From IMG/VR virus record IMGVR_UViG_3300023273_000787, positions 1-46,353 of that record: a stretch of DNA of 46,353 nucleotides. One strand, given 5' to 3'. Source of the stretch: a virus. Under the pieces are notes generated by a model. It was not told the origin of the DNA and did not search any database. It saw only the letters and a list, made by a program, of their open reading frames with translations. Shown piece by piece: positions 37,804 to 46,254 of this stretch; position 1 is the first letter of the stretch; the number at the start of each line of letters is the position of its first letter. Position numbers and translations under genes: made by a program.

Positions 37804-38328
37804 ATGCTTTTATATACAGTCGGTGATAGTTTTACAGCAGGTGTAGAGCTAGAGGATACATTACTAGCATGGCCCTATCTAGTAGCACAAGAGCTAGGCT
37901 ATACTGTAGACAATCTAGCATGGCCTGGTGCTAGCAATGACTACATTGTAAGAACTACAGTAGAGTACCTAGATCACTCACAGCCTGACCTATGCATCAT
38001 CGCATGGACTACACCCGATAGAATAGAGCTATCACACAAGCATTGCACACCTAATACAAGCCCTGAAATATTTAGGTCATGGGATAGTGATTGGGCTAGA
38101 AGTAAATACAGTGCCCAGGTTAAACTGTTAGATAGATACGTTCGTGTGCCCAAAGTATTTTGTACAACCTGGGACGAGCCTATAGCAACAGATTGTTATG
38201 CAGGTAGACTAGTGGAGTGGGCTTATGGAGCACCACAAGGACCAAATGGACACCCACTTGAACAAGGTCACAAACAGATAGCGGAAAACATTGTTAGATA
38301 TATCAAAGATCATCAGCTTACATTGTGA
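37804..38328 (+). CDS. SGNH/GDSL hydrolase-like protein (174 aa)
   Basis: Block I is YTVGDSFTAGVELE (Ser in GDSFT, residues 7-11); NLAWPGASNDYI near 37-48 holds the Gly/Asn blocks; NGHPLEQGHKQI near 149-160 supplies the terminal His block. Such enzymes deacylate sugars or esters. The ATG follows a -10 box by 6 bases; GTG 37789 would start inside the promoter. First gene of the long operon to 44450. Confidence 0.72.
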   Translation: MLLYTVGDSFTAGVELEDTLLAWPYLVAQELGYTVDNLAWPGASNDYIVRTTVEYLDHSQPDLCIIAWTTPDRIELSHKHCTPNTSPEIFRSWDSDWARSKYSAQVKLLDRYVRVPKVFCTTWDEPIATDCYAGRLVEWAYGAPQGPNGHPLEQGHKQIAENIVRYIKDHQLTL

Positions 38329-39193
38329 AATAACAACACACTGCAATGCTCGTTGCCCACAATGTCCACGCAACTTCTGTGGTTGGAATCAGCCTGTAAA
38401 CGTAGAACTAAAGCACATGAAGCCTTTAGAATTACGTAAGATCACAGATCAGTTGCCGCCTGTTTATGCATTATTCTGTGGTAACCATGGCGACCCTATG
38501 ATGCATCCGGACCCAATGGGACTTGCATACCAGTTCAAACATGTTACTATCAACACAAATGGTAGCATGGGCGCACTGAAGACCTATCGCCAGCTGGCAG
38601 AGAACGGTGTCGACATTTGGTTTAGTATAGACGGGCTAGAGGATACCAATCACATTTATAGGCAGGATGTAGTTTGGAATAACATAATGGAACGTGTGGA
38701 TGCATTTATTAGTGCAGGCGGCTGTGCCACGTGGAAGTTCGTTGTGTTTAGACATAACATGCATCAGATAGATCGTGCTAGAGAACTAAGTGCGGAGTTG
38801 GGATTTAGTAATTTTCATTTGGTACGAGCTGGTAGAGACTGGGGACCTATATTAAATAACACGGGTGAGGAAATAGGTTGGTTGCTACCTGCTGATAGGG
38901 ATGTACAACCCTACGAGTATGATAGAGATTTTGAGATAGAACTGCGTACTAATCCTATTAACTTGCATAATGATCGCAGTAATGCTATAATAGATTGTGA
39001 GATGTTAAGAGACGGTACCATTTATGTAGATGTAGACTGTAACATCTTACCTTGTTGCTACCACGGTGTTAACACTCACATACAAGCACAAGGCAACACA
39101 CTACAAGAACAGCTCAATAGTTTTGCTTTCCTGCAAGACAACTGGGGCAAAAAGGACTGCGATGAAACCTGCTATTCTGCATGTAAAAGATGA
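38291..39193 (+). CDS. Third radical SAM protein with SPASM-like C-terminus (300 aa)
   Basis: CEITTHCNARCPQC contains the CX3CX2C cluster site (C18, C22, C25). The C-terminus has DGTIYVDVDCNILPCCYHG near 235-253 and CDETCYSACKR at the end, consistent with auxiliary cluster cysteines. The start is taken as TTG 38291 (AGCGGA upstream), overlapping the SGNH gene by 38 bases. It overlaps uvsW by 32 bases. Substrate unknown; it differs from the other two radical SAM proteins, whose extra cysteines are N-terminal. Confidence 0.78.
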   Translation: MLDISKIISLHCEITTHCNARCPQCPRNFCGWNQPVNVELKHMKPLELRKITDQLPPVYALFCGNHGDPMMHPDPMGLAYQFKHVTINTNGSMGALKTYRQLAENGVDIWFSIDGLEDTNHIYRQDVVWNNIMERVDAFISAGGCATWKFVVFRHNMHQIDRARELSAELGFSNFHLVRAGRDWGPILNNTGEEIGWLLPADRDVQPYEYDRDFEIELRTNPINLHNDRSNAIIDCEMLRDGTIYVDVDCNILPCCYHGVNTHIQAQGNTLQEQLNSFAFLQDNWGKKDCDETCYSACKR

Positions 39194-40619
39194 AGTAAAT
39201 GTAAAGATTGAAGGCTTGGAACTTGATACTCGTCGCAAGCTGAGTAACAAGTTTAAGTTTGAAATCCCTGGTGCACGTTACATGCCAGCAGTCAGACTAG
39301 GACGTTGGGATGGTAAGATGGCATTCTTTCAGATTGGTGGTAGCACATATATTAATCTACTGCCGGAGATCCTGCCCATACTAGCCAGCGATGGTTACGA
39401 TGTGACACTAAATGATACACGTGACTACGAAATGGACTACCCACTAGAGCCTGTAACAGAAGACAGTTACAGTGAATGGACATGGCCCGATAAGCATCCA
39501 GCAGCGGGTCAGCCTATTGTACTGCGTGACTATCAGGTAGAAGTTATCAATAACTTCCTCGCTAACCCACAGAGCCTACAGGAAGTAGCAACTGGTGCAG
39601 GCAAGACACTTATAACAGCCGTATTAAGTCATAGATGCGAAGCACATGGGCGTACTATTGTCATTGTACCTAACAAGAGTTTGGTTACACAGACAGAGGC
39701 GGACTACATCAATATGGGACTTGATGTTGGTGTGTTCTATGGTGACCGTAAAGAGTTTGGACATACACATACTATTTGTACGTGGCAGAGCTTGAATATA
39801 CTATTAAAGAACACTAAGAACCAAGTAGCACCTATTACTATACAGGAGTTCCTAGAGGGTGTCGTGTGTATTATGGTAGACGAAGTACACATGGCTAAAG
39901 CAGATGCTCTAAAGACACTACTAACAGGAGTTATGAGTCAGATACCTATACGTTGGGGACTAACAGGCACGGTACCCAAAGAGGACTTTGAGAAGTTCAG
40001 TTTGCTGTGCAGTCTGGGACCAGTTACTAATCAGATTAGCGCAAGTGACTTACAGGCCAAAGGAGTTCTTGCACAATGCGAAGTGAATGTGTTACAATTA
40101 ATCGACTTAAAAGAATACTCTAACTATCAGAGTGAGCTTAAATATCTATTAGAGCAAACTGATAGACTAGATTATATTGCTGGATTAATTAACAACATTA
40201 AAGATTCCGGCAATACACTTATCTTGGTAGACAGGATTAATGCAGGAAAAGAATTACAAGCGAGGATTCCGGGCGCCGTTTTTGTTAGCGGTGGAACGAA
40301 AGCACAAGAACGTAAGGACCATTATGATGAGGTGGCTGATGCAACTGACAAGGTTATTATTGCTACTTATGGCGTTGCCAGTGTTGGTATTAATATCCCT
40401 AGGATATTCAATTTGGTACTTTTGGAACCAGGTAAAAGTTTTGTTAGGGTTATCCAAAGCATCGGAAGAGGAATCAGAAAAGCAGAAGACAAAGACTTTG
40501 TCCAGATATGGGATATTACATCAACATGTAAATTCGCGAAACGGCATCTTACCAAACGTAAAACGTACTACAAAGAAGCGAATTACCCGTTCCAGATACA
40601 GAAAGTAGATTGGCAATGA
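39162..40619 (+). CDS. uvsW: UvsW helicase (485 aa)
   Basis: SF2 RNA/DNA helicase that unwinds R-loops and branched DNA and shifts T4 from origin- to recombination-dependent replication. ATG 39162 with AAAGGA upstream gives an N-terminus like the family (VKDEVNVKIEGLELDTRRKL). Walker A EVATGAGKTLI near 141-151, DEVH (residues about 241-244), GLTGTVPKED near 266-275 and QSIGRGIRK near 435-443 (motif VI) are intact. About 100 residues shorter than T4 UvsW (587 aa). Confidence 0.9.
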   Translation: MKPAILHVKDEVNVKIEGLELDTRRKLSNKFKFEIPGARYMPAVRLGRWDGKMAFFQIGGSTYINLLPEILPILASDGYDVTLNDTRDYEMDYPLEPVTEDSYSEWTWPDKHPAAGQPIVLRDYQVEVINNFLANPQSLQEVATGAGKTLITAVLSHRCEAHGRTIVIVPNKSLVTQTEADYINMGLDVGVFYGDRKEFGHTHTICTWQSLNILLKNTKNQVAPITIQEFLEGVVCIMVDEVHMAKADALKTLLTGVMSQIPIRWGLTGTVPKEDFEKFSLLCSLGPVTNQISASDLQAKGVLAQCEVNVLQLIDLKEYSNYQSELKYLLEQTDRLDYIAGLINNIKDSGNTLILVDRINAGKELQARIPGAVFVSGGTKAQERKDHYDEVADATDKVIIATYGVASVGINIPRIFNLVLLEPGKSFVRVIQSIGRGIRKAEDKDFVQIWDITSTCKFAKRHLTKRKTYYKEANYPFQIQKVDWQ

Positions 40620-41116
40620 GAATACTAACACTAGAAGATACCGCATTTGAAATGAACGAATTGCCTGATGAGGTAGACGAACTAAGGTTTGCTATATTAG
40701 ACAACAGTGATCCTCGCAATCCAGATTACTTTTTTATTCCTTTGATTTTTCTGGAAAGTTTTAATAGCCCAGCACTTGTTCTAGATATAGCAGGTAATTT
40801 AATCCGTATGCCAGTTGATTGGAAGATCCTAATCGGTGAAAAAGAGATTGGCGATCTGGAGATGATCAACATGAGCAGTCTCAACGATAGAGGATTTAGT
40901 GCATTTACTTTTAACCCTATTAGTAGTTATAGAGCCGACTATCTACCAATTAACATTGTAGATTTATACAGCGATGTTAAATGGTTTTTTCCAAAACTAA
41001 AACAGGGTCAGATCCTGGCTATCCCTATAGAGACTGGAGAAGGTCCACGCTGTGTATATTGTGCAAAAGAGATTAACAAACAAAACGAAATTGTAGACAT
41101 TACAAAGGCTTGGTAA
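40616..41116 (+). CDS. Conserved unknown protein after uvsW (166 aa)
   Basis: ATGA overlap with uvsW; the start is ATG 40616, not the upstream TTG. The chain (LVLDIAGNLIRMPVDWKILI, GFSAFTFNPISSYRADYLPI) is beta-rich, and the C-terminus has a CVYC pair (GPRCVYCAKEI) that could be half of a metal site. Its next neighbour overlaps as TAATG. The location between uvsW and a clamp-loader gene hints at replication or late-transcription control, without direct evidence. Confidence 0.6.
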   Translation: MRILTLEDTAFEMNELPDEVDELRFAILDNSDPRNPDYFFIPLIFLESFNSPALVLDIAGNLIRMPVDWKILIGEKEIGDLEMINMSSLNDRGFSAFTFNPISSYRADYLPINIVDLYSDVKWFFPKLKQGQILAIPIETGEGPRCVYCAKEINKQNEIVDITKAW

Positions 41117-41424
41117 TGAATTACGATGAATGGGACGGTCCACACAGTAGTAGAATTATTGTAAGGCGTGACTACAGACATTTTGAGTATATGATCACTC
41201 CTAACTCACACAGTCATAGGAACATGATTGCTCGAACTCATCCTCTAGTAGAAGCATATTTTCAAGGTAGAGATGTAGAGGTATCACGCAATACAGAAAC
41301 TAGGAATAACGGACGATGGTATGTTATAATGTTTAGTAGGCTGGATGAGGCTCAGATGTTTTATCTAGCACTAGCAGAGCATATAGACACACTAGGAGTT
41401 ACCTTTGAGCGATTTAAAACTTAA
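41116..41424 (+). CDS. Unknown protein in replication operon (102 aa)
   Basis: TAATG overlap; ATG 41116. The product (SSRIIVRRDYRHFEYMITPN, RWYVIMFSRLDEAQMFYLAL near 67-86) looks like a small alpha/beta protein. It overlaps the gp62-like gene by 20 bases. No motif recognised. Confidence 0.55.
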   Translation: MNYDEWDGPHSSRIIVRRDYRHFEYMITPNSHSHRNMIARTHPLVEAYFQGRDVEVSRNTETRNNGRWYVIMFSRLDEAQMFYLALAEHIDTLGVTFERFKT

Positions 41425-41845
41425 TACTATTCTTGCCGCCCTAGATCGCAAGGATATGAAATTCTGGGATAAGTGTACACCCGAGCAGCAAAAAAAAATT
41501 ACGCCTTTCCTGCTCAACAGGTATATGAGCATAGTCAAGGGCAGTAACGATCTTCACGCATATTATCTCATGGCAACCAACCAGCGTGTGAACGTAAACT
41601 ACTTTGCACTTAGCAAGCATCCTAAACTAGTTTGGCAGTTGCTATGTACAGTAAGTCCGGGTATGGGCAATCAGTTTCATCAGTGGATTGGACATAAAAA
41701 GAAAGCTGGCGGCAGCAAGTCAAATGAGATCCGCAAAAAACTGGCAGAACTATATCCTCTATATAAAGAGGATGAACTGGACTTGTTAGCCAGTATCACT
41801 ACAAAACAGGAACTCAAAGAGCTTGCTGAGGCCAGTGGCGAATGA
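41405..41845 (+). CDS. 62: Clamp-loader small subunit, gp62-like (146 aa)
   Basis: TTG start at 41405 with AGGAG (41394-41398) 6 bases upstream. The middle (KKITPFLLNRYMSIVKGSND, residues about 29-48, then HAYYLMATNQRVNVNYF and HKKKAGGSKSNEIRKKLAEL) follows the gp62 pattern of marine T4-like phages. gp62 with gp44 loads the sliding clamp. gp44 and gp45 are not in this window, so the usual 44-62 pair is split or lies elsewhere. The ATGA overlap ties it to the zinc-finger gene. Confidence 0.62.
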   Translation: MSDLKLNTILAALDRKDMKFWDKCTPEQQKKITPFLLNRYMSIVKGSNDLHAYYLMATNQRVNVNYFALSKHPKLVWQLLCTVSPGMGNQFHQWIGHKKKAGGSKSNEIRKKLAELYPLYKEDELDLLASITTKQELKELAEASGE

Positions 41846-42573
41846 ATGACTTGCGTGACATCATTGCAGATGCTATAATTAATCATAGTATGGAAACTAA
41901 AGATTATGTGTGCAAGTATTGCGGCAAAGGATATCGCAAGGAAAGCACACTAACAGCGCATCTGTGTGAACCCAAGCGTAGAGCACAACAGGAAAAGGAG
42001 GCCGGCGTACAGATTGGTATGCAAGCCTATCTGCGTTTCTATGAACTAACGCAGGGCAGTGCTAAACTAAAAACATATGCAGACTTTGCAGAGTCGCCAT
42101 ACTACAATGCGTTTGTGAAGTTTGGTAGGTACTGTCAAAACATACGTGCAATAAACATACGTGGCTTTATAGATCATGTAATTAAAGAAAACAAGAAGCT
42201 AGATCACTGGTGTAAAGATGTTATATATCAGGACTTTCTGTTTGAACACCTAAAGCGTGAGAGTGTGCAGGATGCACTTGAGCGTAGCATGGAAACAATG
42301 CTAGAGTGGGCTGAGGAAAAAGAGAGTGTGTACAATCACTACTTCTTATACGCTAACACCAATCGTATTGTAAGTGATATCACAAAAGGCCGTATAAGTA
42401 GTTGGGTAATTTATAACTGTTCAACAGGTGTAGAGATGCTAGACAAACTCAACCCAGAGCAAATTGAAATTGCGTTCCCATACATCGAGCCTGACTTTTG
42501 GAAGCGTAAGTTTCACGACTACGTTGCTGATACAGAATGGGTTAAGCATATACTAAGTGAGGCAAAATTATAA
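41842..42573 (+). CDS. Zinc-finger protein, conserved in marine T4-like phages (243 aa)
   Basis: A single C2H2-like finger, VCKYCGKGYRKESTLTAHLC (residues about 23-42), is followed by EPKRR. The rest is helical with recognisable conserved blocks (LTQGSAKLKTYADFAESPYY, FVKFGRYCQNIRAINIRGFI, ITKGRISSWVIYNCSTG). A nucleic-acid-binding role in replication or transcription is plausible. It overlaps both neighbours (ATGA and TAATG). Confidence 0.68.
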   Translation: MNDLRDIIADAIINHSMETKDYVCKYCGKGYRKESTLTAHLCEPKRRAQQEKEAGVQIGMQAYLRFYELTQGSAKLKTYADFAESPYYNAFVKFGRYCQNIRAINIRGFIDHVIKENKKLDHWCKDVIYQDFLFEHLKRESVQDALERSMETMLEWAEEKESVYNHYFLYANTNRIVSDITKGRISSWVIYNCSTGVEMLDKLNPEQIEIAFPYIEPDFWKRKFHDYVADTEWVKHILSEAKL

Positions 42574-42998
42574 TGGCATATGAACCAGAGATCGATTGGA
42601 GTAAGAATACTGGCATGATGTTAGGACGTTTCCAACCCTGGAACGCAGGCCATCGTGCTATGTTTGAACAGATTGCTAGCTTGCCTTATAGCAATCATAG
42701 AGATCCAAAGAAGACAACCCCTCGACAAGTTGTTATTATGGTGCGTCATCAGGGCGATGGTAAGTATACATTTAATGAAATTAAACAGCAAATCATCGAC
42801 GATTTAGAACCCAATTATCACGGACGCTATACTATAATGCTTGTACCTAACATTACTAATGTGTTTATGGGAAGGCAAGTAGGCTTTGATGTTGAACGTA
42901 TTGATCTTACGTCAGATATGGAGCCAGTAGATAATAAACTAATAACCAGTGCAGAACGTCAGCATTGGGATCGATCATTTTGGAAAGATAGACAATGA
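42573..42998 (+). CDS. Nucleotidyltransferase, HxGH-type (141 aa)
   Basis: GRFQPWNAGHRAMFEQIA (residues 18-35) carries the N/H-x-G-H catalytic motif of cytidylyl/adenylyltransferases; VVIMVRHQGDG and IMLVPNITNVFMGRQVG fit the Rossmann core. The usual SxTxIR motif is degenerate here (ITSAERQHW), so activity or substrate may differ. It overlaps the next gene by ATGA. It forms a three-gene module with a kinase and a second nucleotidyltransferase. Confidence 0.72.
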   Translation: MAYEPEIDWSKNTGMMLGRFQPWNAGHRAMFEQIASLPYSNHRDPKKTTPRQVVIMVRHQGDGKYTFNEIKQQIIDDLEPNYHGRYTIMLVPNITNVFMGRQVGFDVERIDLTSDMEPVDNKLITSAERQHWDRSFWKDRQ

Positions 42999-43417
42999 AA
43001 ATTTTAATTATGGGACTGCCAGGCGCTGGTAAGACATACCTTGCTGAACGACTAGTCAAGTTAATTGGCGATTGTGCTTGGTTTAATGCAGATGTTATTA
43101 GAGGTGCTGCTAATGACTGGGATTTCTCACCCGAGGGTAGAGTTCGTCAAGCACAGCGTATGAAAACATTTGCTGACTTTGAGTGTAGCCATGGACGCAA
43201 TGTTATTTGTGACTTTGTTGCTCCTACTAAAGCAGCCAGAGATCAGTTTGCTGCTGATATTGTAATCTGGTTAAATACAATTACAGCCGGTAGATTTGCT
43301 GATACAAACGCTATGTTTGAACCACCCAGCAGAGTTGACTTTACGATTAATACACATTATAATGATGAACAAATAGAAGACTTGGCGAAACAGATTATAA
43401 ACAAACTGAGGAAGTAG
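42995..43417 (+). CDS. APS-kinase-like P-loop kinase (140 aa)
   Basis: P-loop MGLPGAGKTYLAERL (residues 6-20), FNADVIRGAANDWDFSPEGR near 31-50, RQAQRMKTFADFECSHGRNV and ICDFVAPTKAARDQF near 72-86 follow adenylylsulfate kinase (CysC) closely, although the chain is about 60 residues shorter than bacterial CysC. It would make PAPS from APS and ATP. The two HxGH nucleotidyltransferases on either side could supply APS or another nucleotide adduct. Alternative: a kinase for a different small substrate. Confidence 0.72.
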   Translation: MKILIMGLPGAGKTYLAERLVKLIGDCAWFNADVIRGAANDWDFSPEGRVRQAQRMKTFADFECSHGRNVICDFVAPTKAARDQFAADIVIWLNTITAGRFADTNAMFEPPSRVDFTINTHYNDEQIEDLAKQIINKLRK

Positions 43418-43419
43418 AA

Positions 43420-43890
43420 ATGTTTGATTGGAAGAAACCCACAGTAGAAATGCTAGGACGCTGGCAACCCTGGCACAGTGGACACACAGCACTATTCGAA
43501 AAGTGTATAGACATCACAGGGCAGGTAGCTATTATGGTTAGAGACGTTGGCGGCGTAATGGGCACTGACGCAGGTGCCGGCCGAACTGACACCATACAAA
43601 CAGATAATCCTTTTGATTTTGATACAGTGTGCAAGAATATTGAAGGTCCACTTTTTCTAAGAGGTTGGGTACACGATGAGCACTATATTATTATGCGTGT
43701 GCCAAACATTGTAGACATTAGTTATGGTCGTGGCGTAGGATATAGCTTTACAGAACACGATCTAGGTGCTACAGTACATAGTGTAAGTGCAACAAAGATT
43801 CGTGCTGAAATGCGTGAACGAGGCGAACTTACTGAGATAGATGATGCTAGCATAGATCATGTAGCAGTAGTTGGCGGCGCAACTGACTAA
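43420..43890 (+). CDS. Second HxGH nucleotidyltransferase (156 aa)
   Basis: GRWQPWHSGHTALFEKCIDI (residues 12-31) is the HxGH motif; QVAIMVRDVGGVMGTDAG and NPFDFDTVCKNIEG fit the core; HSVSATKIRAEMRERGEL near 125-142 is the ISxTxIR signature of cytidylyltransferase-like enzymes. More complete than its partner at 42573. Two bases after the kinase stop; TAATG overlap with the next gene. Substrate unknown. Confidence 0.75.
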   Translation: MFDWKKPTVEMLGRWQPWHSGHTALFEKCIDITGQVAIMVRDVGGVMGTDAGAGRTDTIQTDNPFDFDTVCKNIEGPLFLRGWVHDEHYIIMRVPNIVDISYGRGVGYSFTEHDLGATVHSVSATKIRAEMRERGELTEIDDASIDHVAVVGGATD

Positions 43891-44450
43891 TGGTTGATTT
43901 GCCGGACATTGACATTGACTTTGCTGATCGTACAAGTGTATTACGCCATATTGGTTATACACCAGCACGATTGGAGACCGGCAAGCAACATAACACAGGT
44001 GTATATTTTACAGATATTCCCAGAGCATCTGATGGTCTTGCGACTATAGATCACAAGCATGCAGAGCAGTTGGGTTACTTTAAACTAGATTTACTGAATG
44101 TGGGTGTATACGCAGGTGTGCGAGACGAGGTACATCTAGTAGAACTAATGACTACTGAACCGGCCTGGCACAGGCTGTGGGAAGATAGAGATTTTTGCGA
44201 GCAGATTGTACACATTGGCAATCATTATGATCTCGTAAACAGTATGAGACCAGATAGTATTCCTCGTATGGCTATGTTCCTAGCAGTCATGAGACCGGGA
44301 AAGGCACATCTACGAAATAAACCCTGGGCTGAGATTAACAAAACGGTATGGGATCGCAATGTTGATGGATATACATTCAGACGCAGCCACGCAGTTGCAT
44401 ACGCACATCTAGTAGTCGTACACGTTAATCTACTTAACTCGCTTAACTAA
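43890..44450 (+). CDS. Mini DnaE-like (C-family DNA polymerase palm) protein (186 aa)
   Basis: LPDIDIDFADR (residues 4-14) matches the PDxDxDF catalytic motif of bacterial DNA polymerase III alpha; KQHNTGVYFTDIP (32-44) matches the RHAGGVVIAP block; GYFKLDLLNV (62-71, D67) matches KFDFLGL with the third catalytic Asp; VMRPGKAHL (133-141) matches RPGP; YTFRRSHAVAYAHLV (161-175) matches FNKSHSAAYAL. So the conserved polymerase-core motifs appear in order in one-sixth of the usual length, without PHP, thumb or beta-binding parts. Its role is unknown: polymerase, nucleotidyltransferase or regulator. Its 3' end overlaps the convergent gene by 21 bases. Confidence 0.72.
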   Translation: MVDLPDIDIDFADRTSVLRHIGYTPARLETGKQHNTGVYFTDIPRASDGLATIDHKHAEQLGYFKLDLLNVGVYAGVRDEVHLVELMTTEPAWHRLWEDRDFCEQIVHIGNHYDLVNSMRPDSIPRMAMFLAVMRPGKAHLRNKPWAEINKTVWDRNVDGYTFRRSHAVAYAHLVVVHVNLLNSLN

Positions 44451-44807
44451 CTGAATATTACGACGCTTGCTACGCTTTTTAGCGAGTTCCTGAATACTAA
44501 CGCTAGGGCCGTGTTTTATCTCACAATCTTTAACATTTAGATTTACTAGCGTATTATTAAACACGTCCCATTCTTGCTTTAAGAAAAGATTAATGGGAAT
44601 CATACGATTTGATTCCCACCACCAAACTTCACCTAGCTGTAAAAATACCTCTTTGTGATCTAGAACACGGATACGGCTGTAATCGTATATACTCAGAACT
44701 GTGTCATCATAGTTTTGAATAATCCCTACGTATTCTTGTCCGCCGTATACTACGAGACTTAGGAATGGATATTCTTGGAATGTTTCTTGTGCTTGTTTAT
44801 TAATCAT
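44430..44807 (-). CDS. Conserved unknown protein (125 aa)
   Basis: Start at ATG 44807 (GGA upstream), since the open frame to 44837 crosses the divergent late promoter. Pattern FLSLVVYGGQEYVGIIQNYD (residues about 14-33) followed by LGEVWWWESNRMIPINLFL near 59-77 and a basic C-terminus KKRSKRRNIQLVKRVK. I remember this VWWWESNRxIPI pattern as a conserved marine T4-like phage family with no function. It begins with an Sm-like small beta-barrel look and ends in a basic tail, so RNA or DNA binding is possible. Confidence 0.65.
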   Translation of the reverse strand: MINKQAQETFQEYPFLSLVVYGGQEYVGIIQNYDDTVLSIYDYSRIRVLDHKEVFLQLGEVWWWESNRMIPINLFLKQEWDVFNNTLVNLNVKDCEIKHGPSVSIQELAKKRSKRRNIQLVKRVK

Positions 44808-44815
44808 GAAAATCC

Positions 44816-44823
44816 AATAAATA
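44816..44823 (+). promoter_or_regulatory. Late promoter AATAAATA, 4 bases before an ATG
   Basis: AATAAATA, CTGT, ATG 44828. No Shine-Dalgarno; same architecture as 15614-15621 and the minus-strand 3613-3620. Confidence 0.62.
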
Positions 44824-44827
44824 CTGT

Positions 44828-45586
44828 ATGACAGCAATTACAGCCTATTTATATCAACAAAAAGTTGACGTTATCACAGTAAATCCTGTAGTGAGAAATA
44901 CCATGACTATGTTTTATACTCCTAATATTAAAGTATACCGAGGTATAGATAATACTTTCCGCGTTCAGTTTAAAAACAGAGATCAAAAACCTGTTAGTAT
45001 TACTGATAAAACAGTAACTTTTATACTTATCGATAAAGAAACTGGCACTTCATATCTTGAACGCACAGTTGAGAATGTTAATGCTCCGCAGGGCGTAGGT
45101 AAGGTTTCCATAAGTGAGACTGATCTACTTAACTTTGATGCTAAGTTCTATACATACAGTTTTAAGGTTGTAAACGGAGAAGGTGAAACACAGGTAGGAT
45201 ATGCTGACGATAACTATGGCGCGGCAGGCGTATTAGAAGTAGCTGATGGCGTTTATCCTACATTCGTTGCTAGCACTGATGAAGACTTTGATACTGGTGA
45301 TACTGGTAGCGTAATTTACATTGATCCTTACATTAATCGTAATACCGCTCAACATACTGCACAGGTTTTCTTTAGTAGTGCGTTTACTGGTACACTAACA
45401 GTAGAAGCAAGTTTAAGTCCAGCAGTACAAGGCTTAAACAATGATGACTTCGTAACCATTAGCACACAATCATACACGGATCAGTCTAACCCAGTTATGA
45501 TTAACTGGAATGGTATATACAGTGCAGTACGGTTTACTCGTAGTACTACGACTGGAACCCTGAGCAATGTGCTGTATAGGCCCTAA
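44828..45586 (+). CDS. Virion structural protein (252 aa)
   Basis: MTAITAYLYQQKVDV and IKVYRGIDNTFRVQFKNRDQ followed by KPVSITDKTVTFIL resemble tail/baseplate-associated structural proteins of marine T4-like phages, with an N-terminal beta-sandwich followed by GVYPTFVASTDEDF and a C-terminal domain that ends WNGIYSAVRFTRSTTTG. The N-terminal match supports the ATG directly behind the late promoter as the true start. TAATG overlap with the next gene. Exact position in the particle unknown. Confidence 0.68.
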   Translation: MTAITAYLYQQKVDVITVNPVVRNTMTMFYTPNIKVYRGIDNTFRVQFKNRDQKPVSITDKTVTFILIDKETGTSYLERTVENVNAPQGVGKVSISETDLLNFDAKFYTYSFKVVNGEGETQVGYADDNYGAAGVLEVADGVYPTFVASTDEDFDTGDTGSVIYIDPYINRNTAQHTAQVFFSSAFTGTLTVEASLSPAVQGLNNDDFVTISTQSYTDQSNPVMINWNGIYSAVRFTRSTTTGTLSNVLYRP

Positions 45587-46254
45587 TGAAACTTGTAGGA
45601 TTTGGTTGTAGCTTTACATACGGCAGTGAATTATTAGATCCCGAATTAGCTAACTCGTGGGATCGCCACCATGAAAATACTCCATACAGAGAAAAGCACA
45701 GTTGGTTAGGTAGACTAGCTGAAAAGTTGAACGTTAGTTTTAATAATCTTGCTGAACCTGCTTGCAGTAATTACTGTGTACAAGAAAAATTTGCCGATTA
45801 CATTCAAAAAAATGATTGCTCAGATACTAGTATCTGCGTCGCATGGACCAATCATCTACGCAACAGTTGGTGGAGCGATGATAAACAGTGTTGGATACAT
45901 GACGGCTTTATTAGAAATGAAAACGAAACACTGTTTGGAGCAAGTTTTAAAGAATGGTTAACACACAGTCATAAACGCTGTGAACAGGCTACACTAAATG
46001 CTAAACTATTTGTTAACAGTGTATGTGAGGCAAAAGGTATTAAAATAATGCAGTTTGATGCAATTGCCAATGTTAATAGCCCGCATTATTCTAACTACCA
46101 TATGCAGGGTAGATCCATGCAGGATGTTCTAATTGCAGAAGGTAAGATGTTAGGTCGAGAGTTTTTAGCCAGTGGTGGCCACCCTAATGAAGCTGGACAT
46201 CAACACTATGTGAATTTGATGTATACTTGGATAAAGGCTAAAAACATTGTATAA
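45586..46254 (+). CDS. SGNH-hydrolase-like protein (222 aa)
   Basis: MKLVGFGCSFTYGSELLD has Ser in GCSFT (GDS replaced by GCS); LAEPACSNYCVQEKFADYI supplies the Gly/Asn-type block; ASGGHPNEAGHQHYV near 195-209 gives the terminal Asp-less His block. It could be a sugar esterase or a binding-only relative. TAATG overlap upstream ties it to the late structural gene. Related in logic to the proteins at 37804 and 46247. Confidence 0.7.
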   Translation: MKLVGFGCSFTYGSELLDPELANSWDRHHENTPYREKHSWLGRLAEKLNVSFNNLAEPACSNYCVQEKFADYIQKNDCSDTSICVAWTNHLRNSWWSDDKQCWIHDGFIRNENETLFGASFKEWLTHSHKRCEQATLNAKLFVNSVCEAKGIKIMQFDAIANVNSPHYSNYHMQGRSMQDVLIAEGKMLGREFLASGGHPNEAGHQHYVNLMYTWIKAKNIV

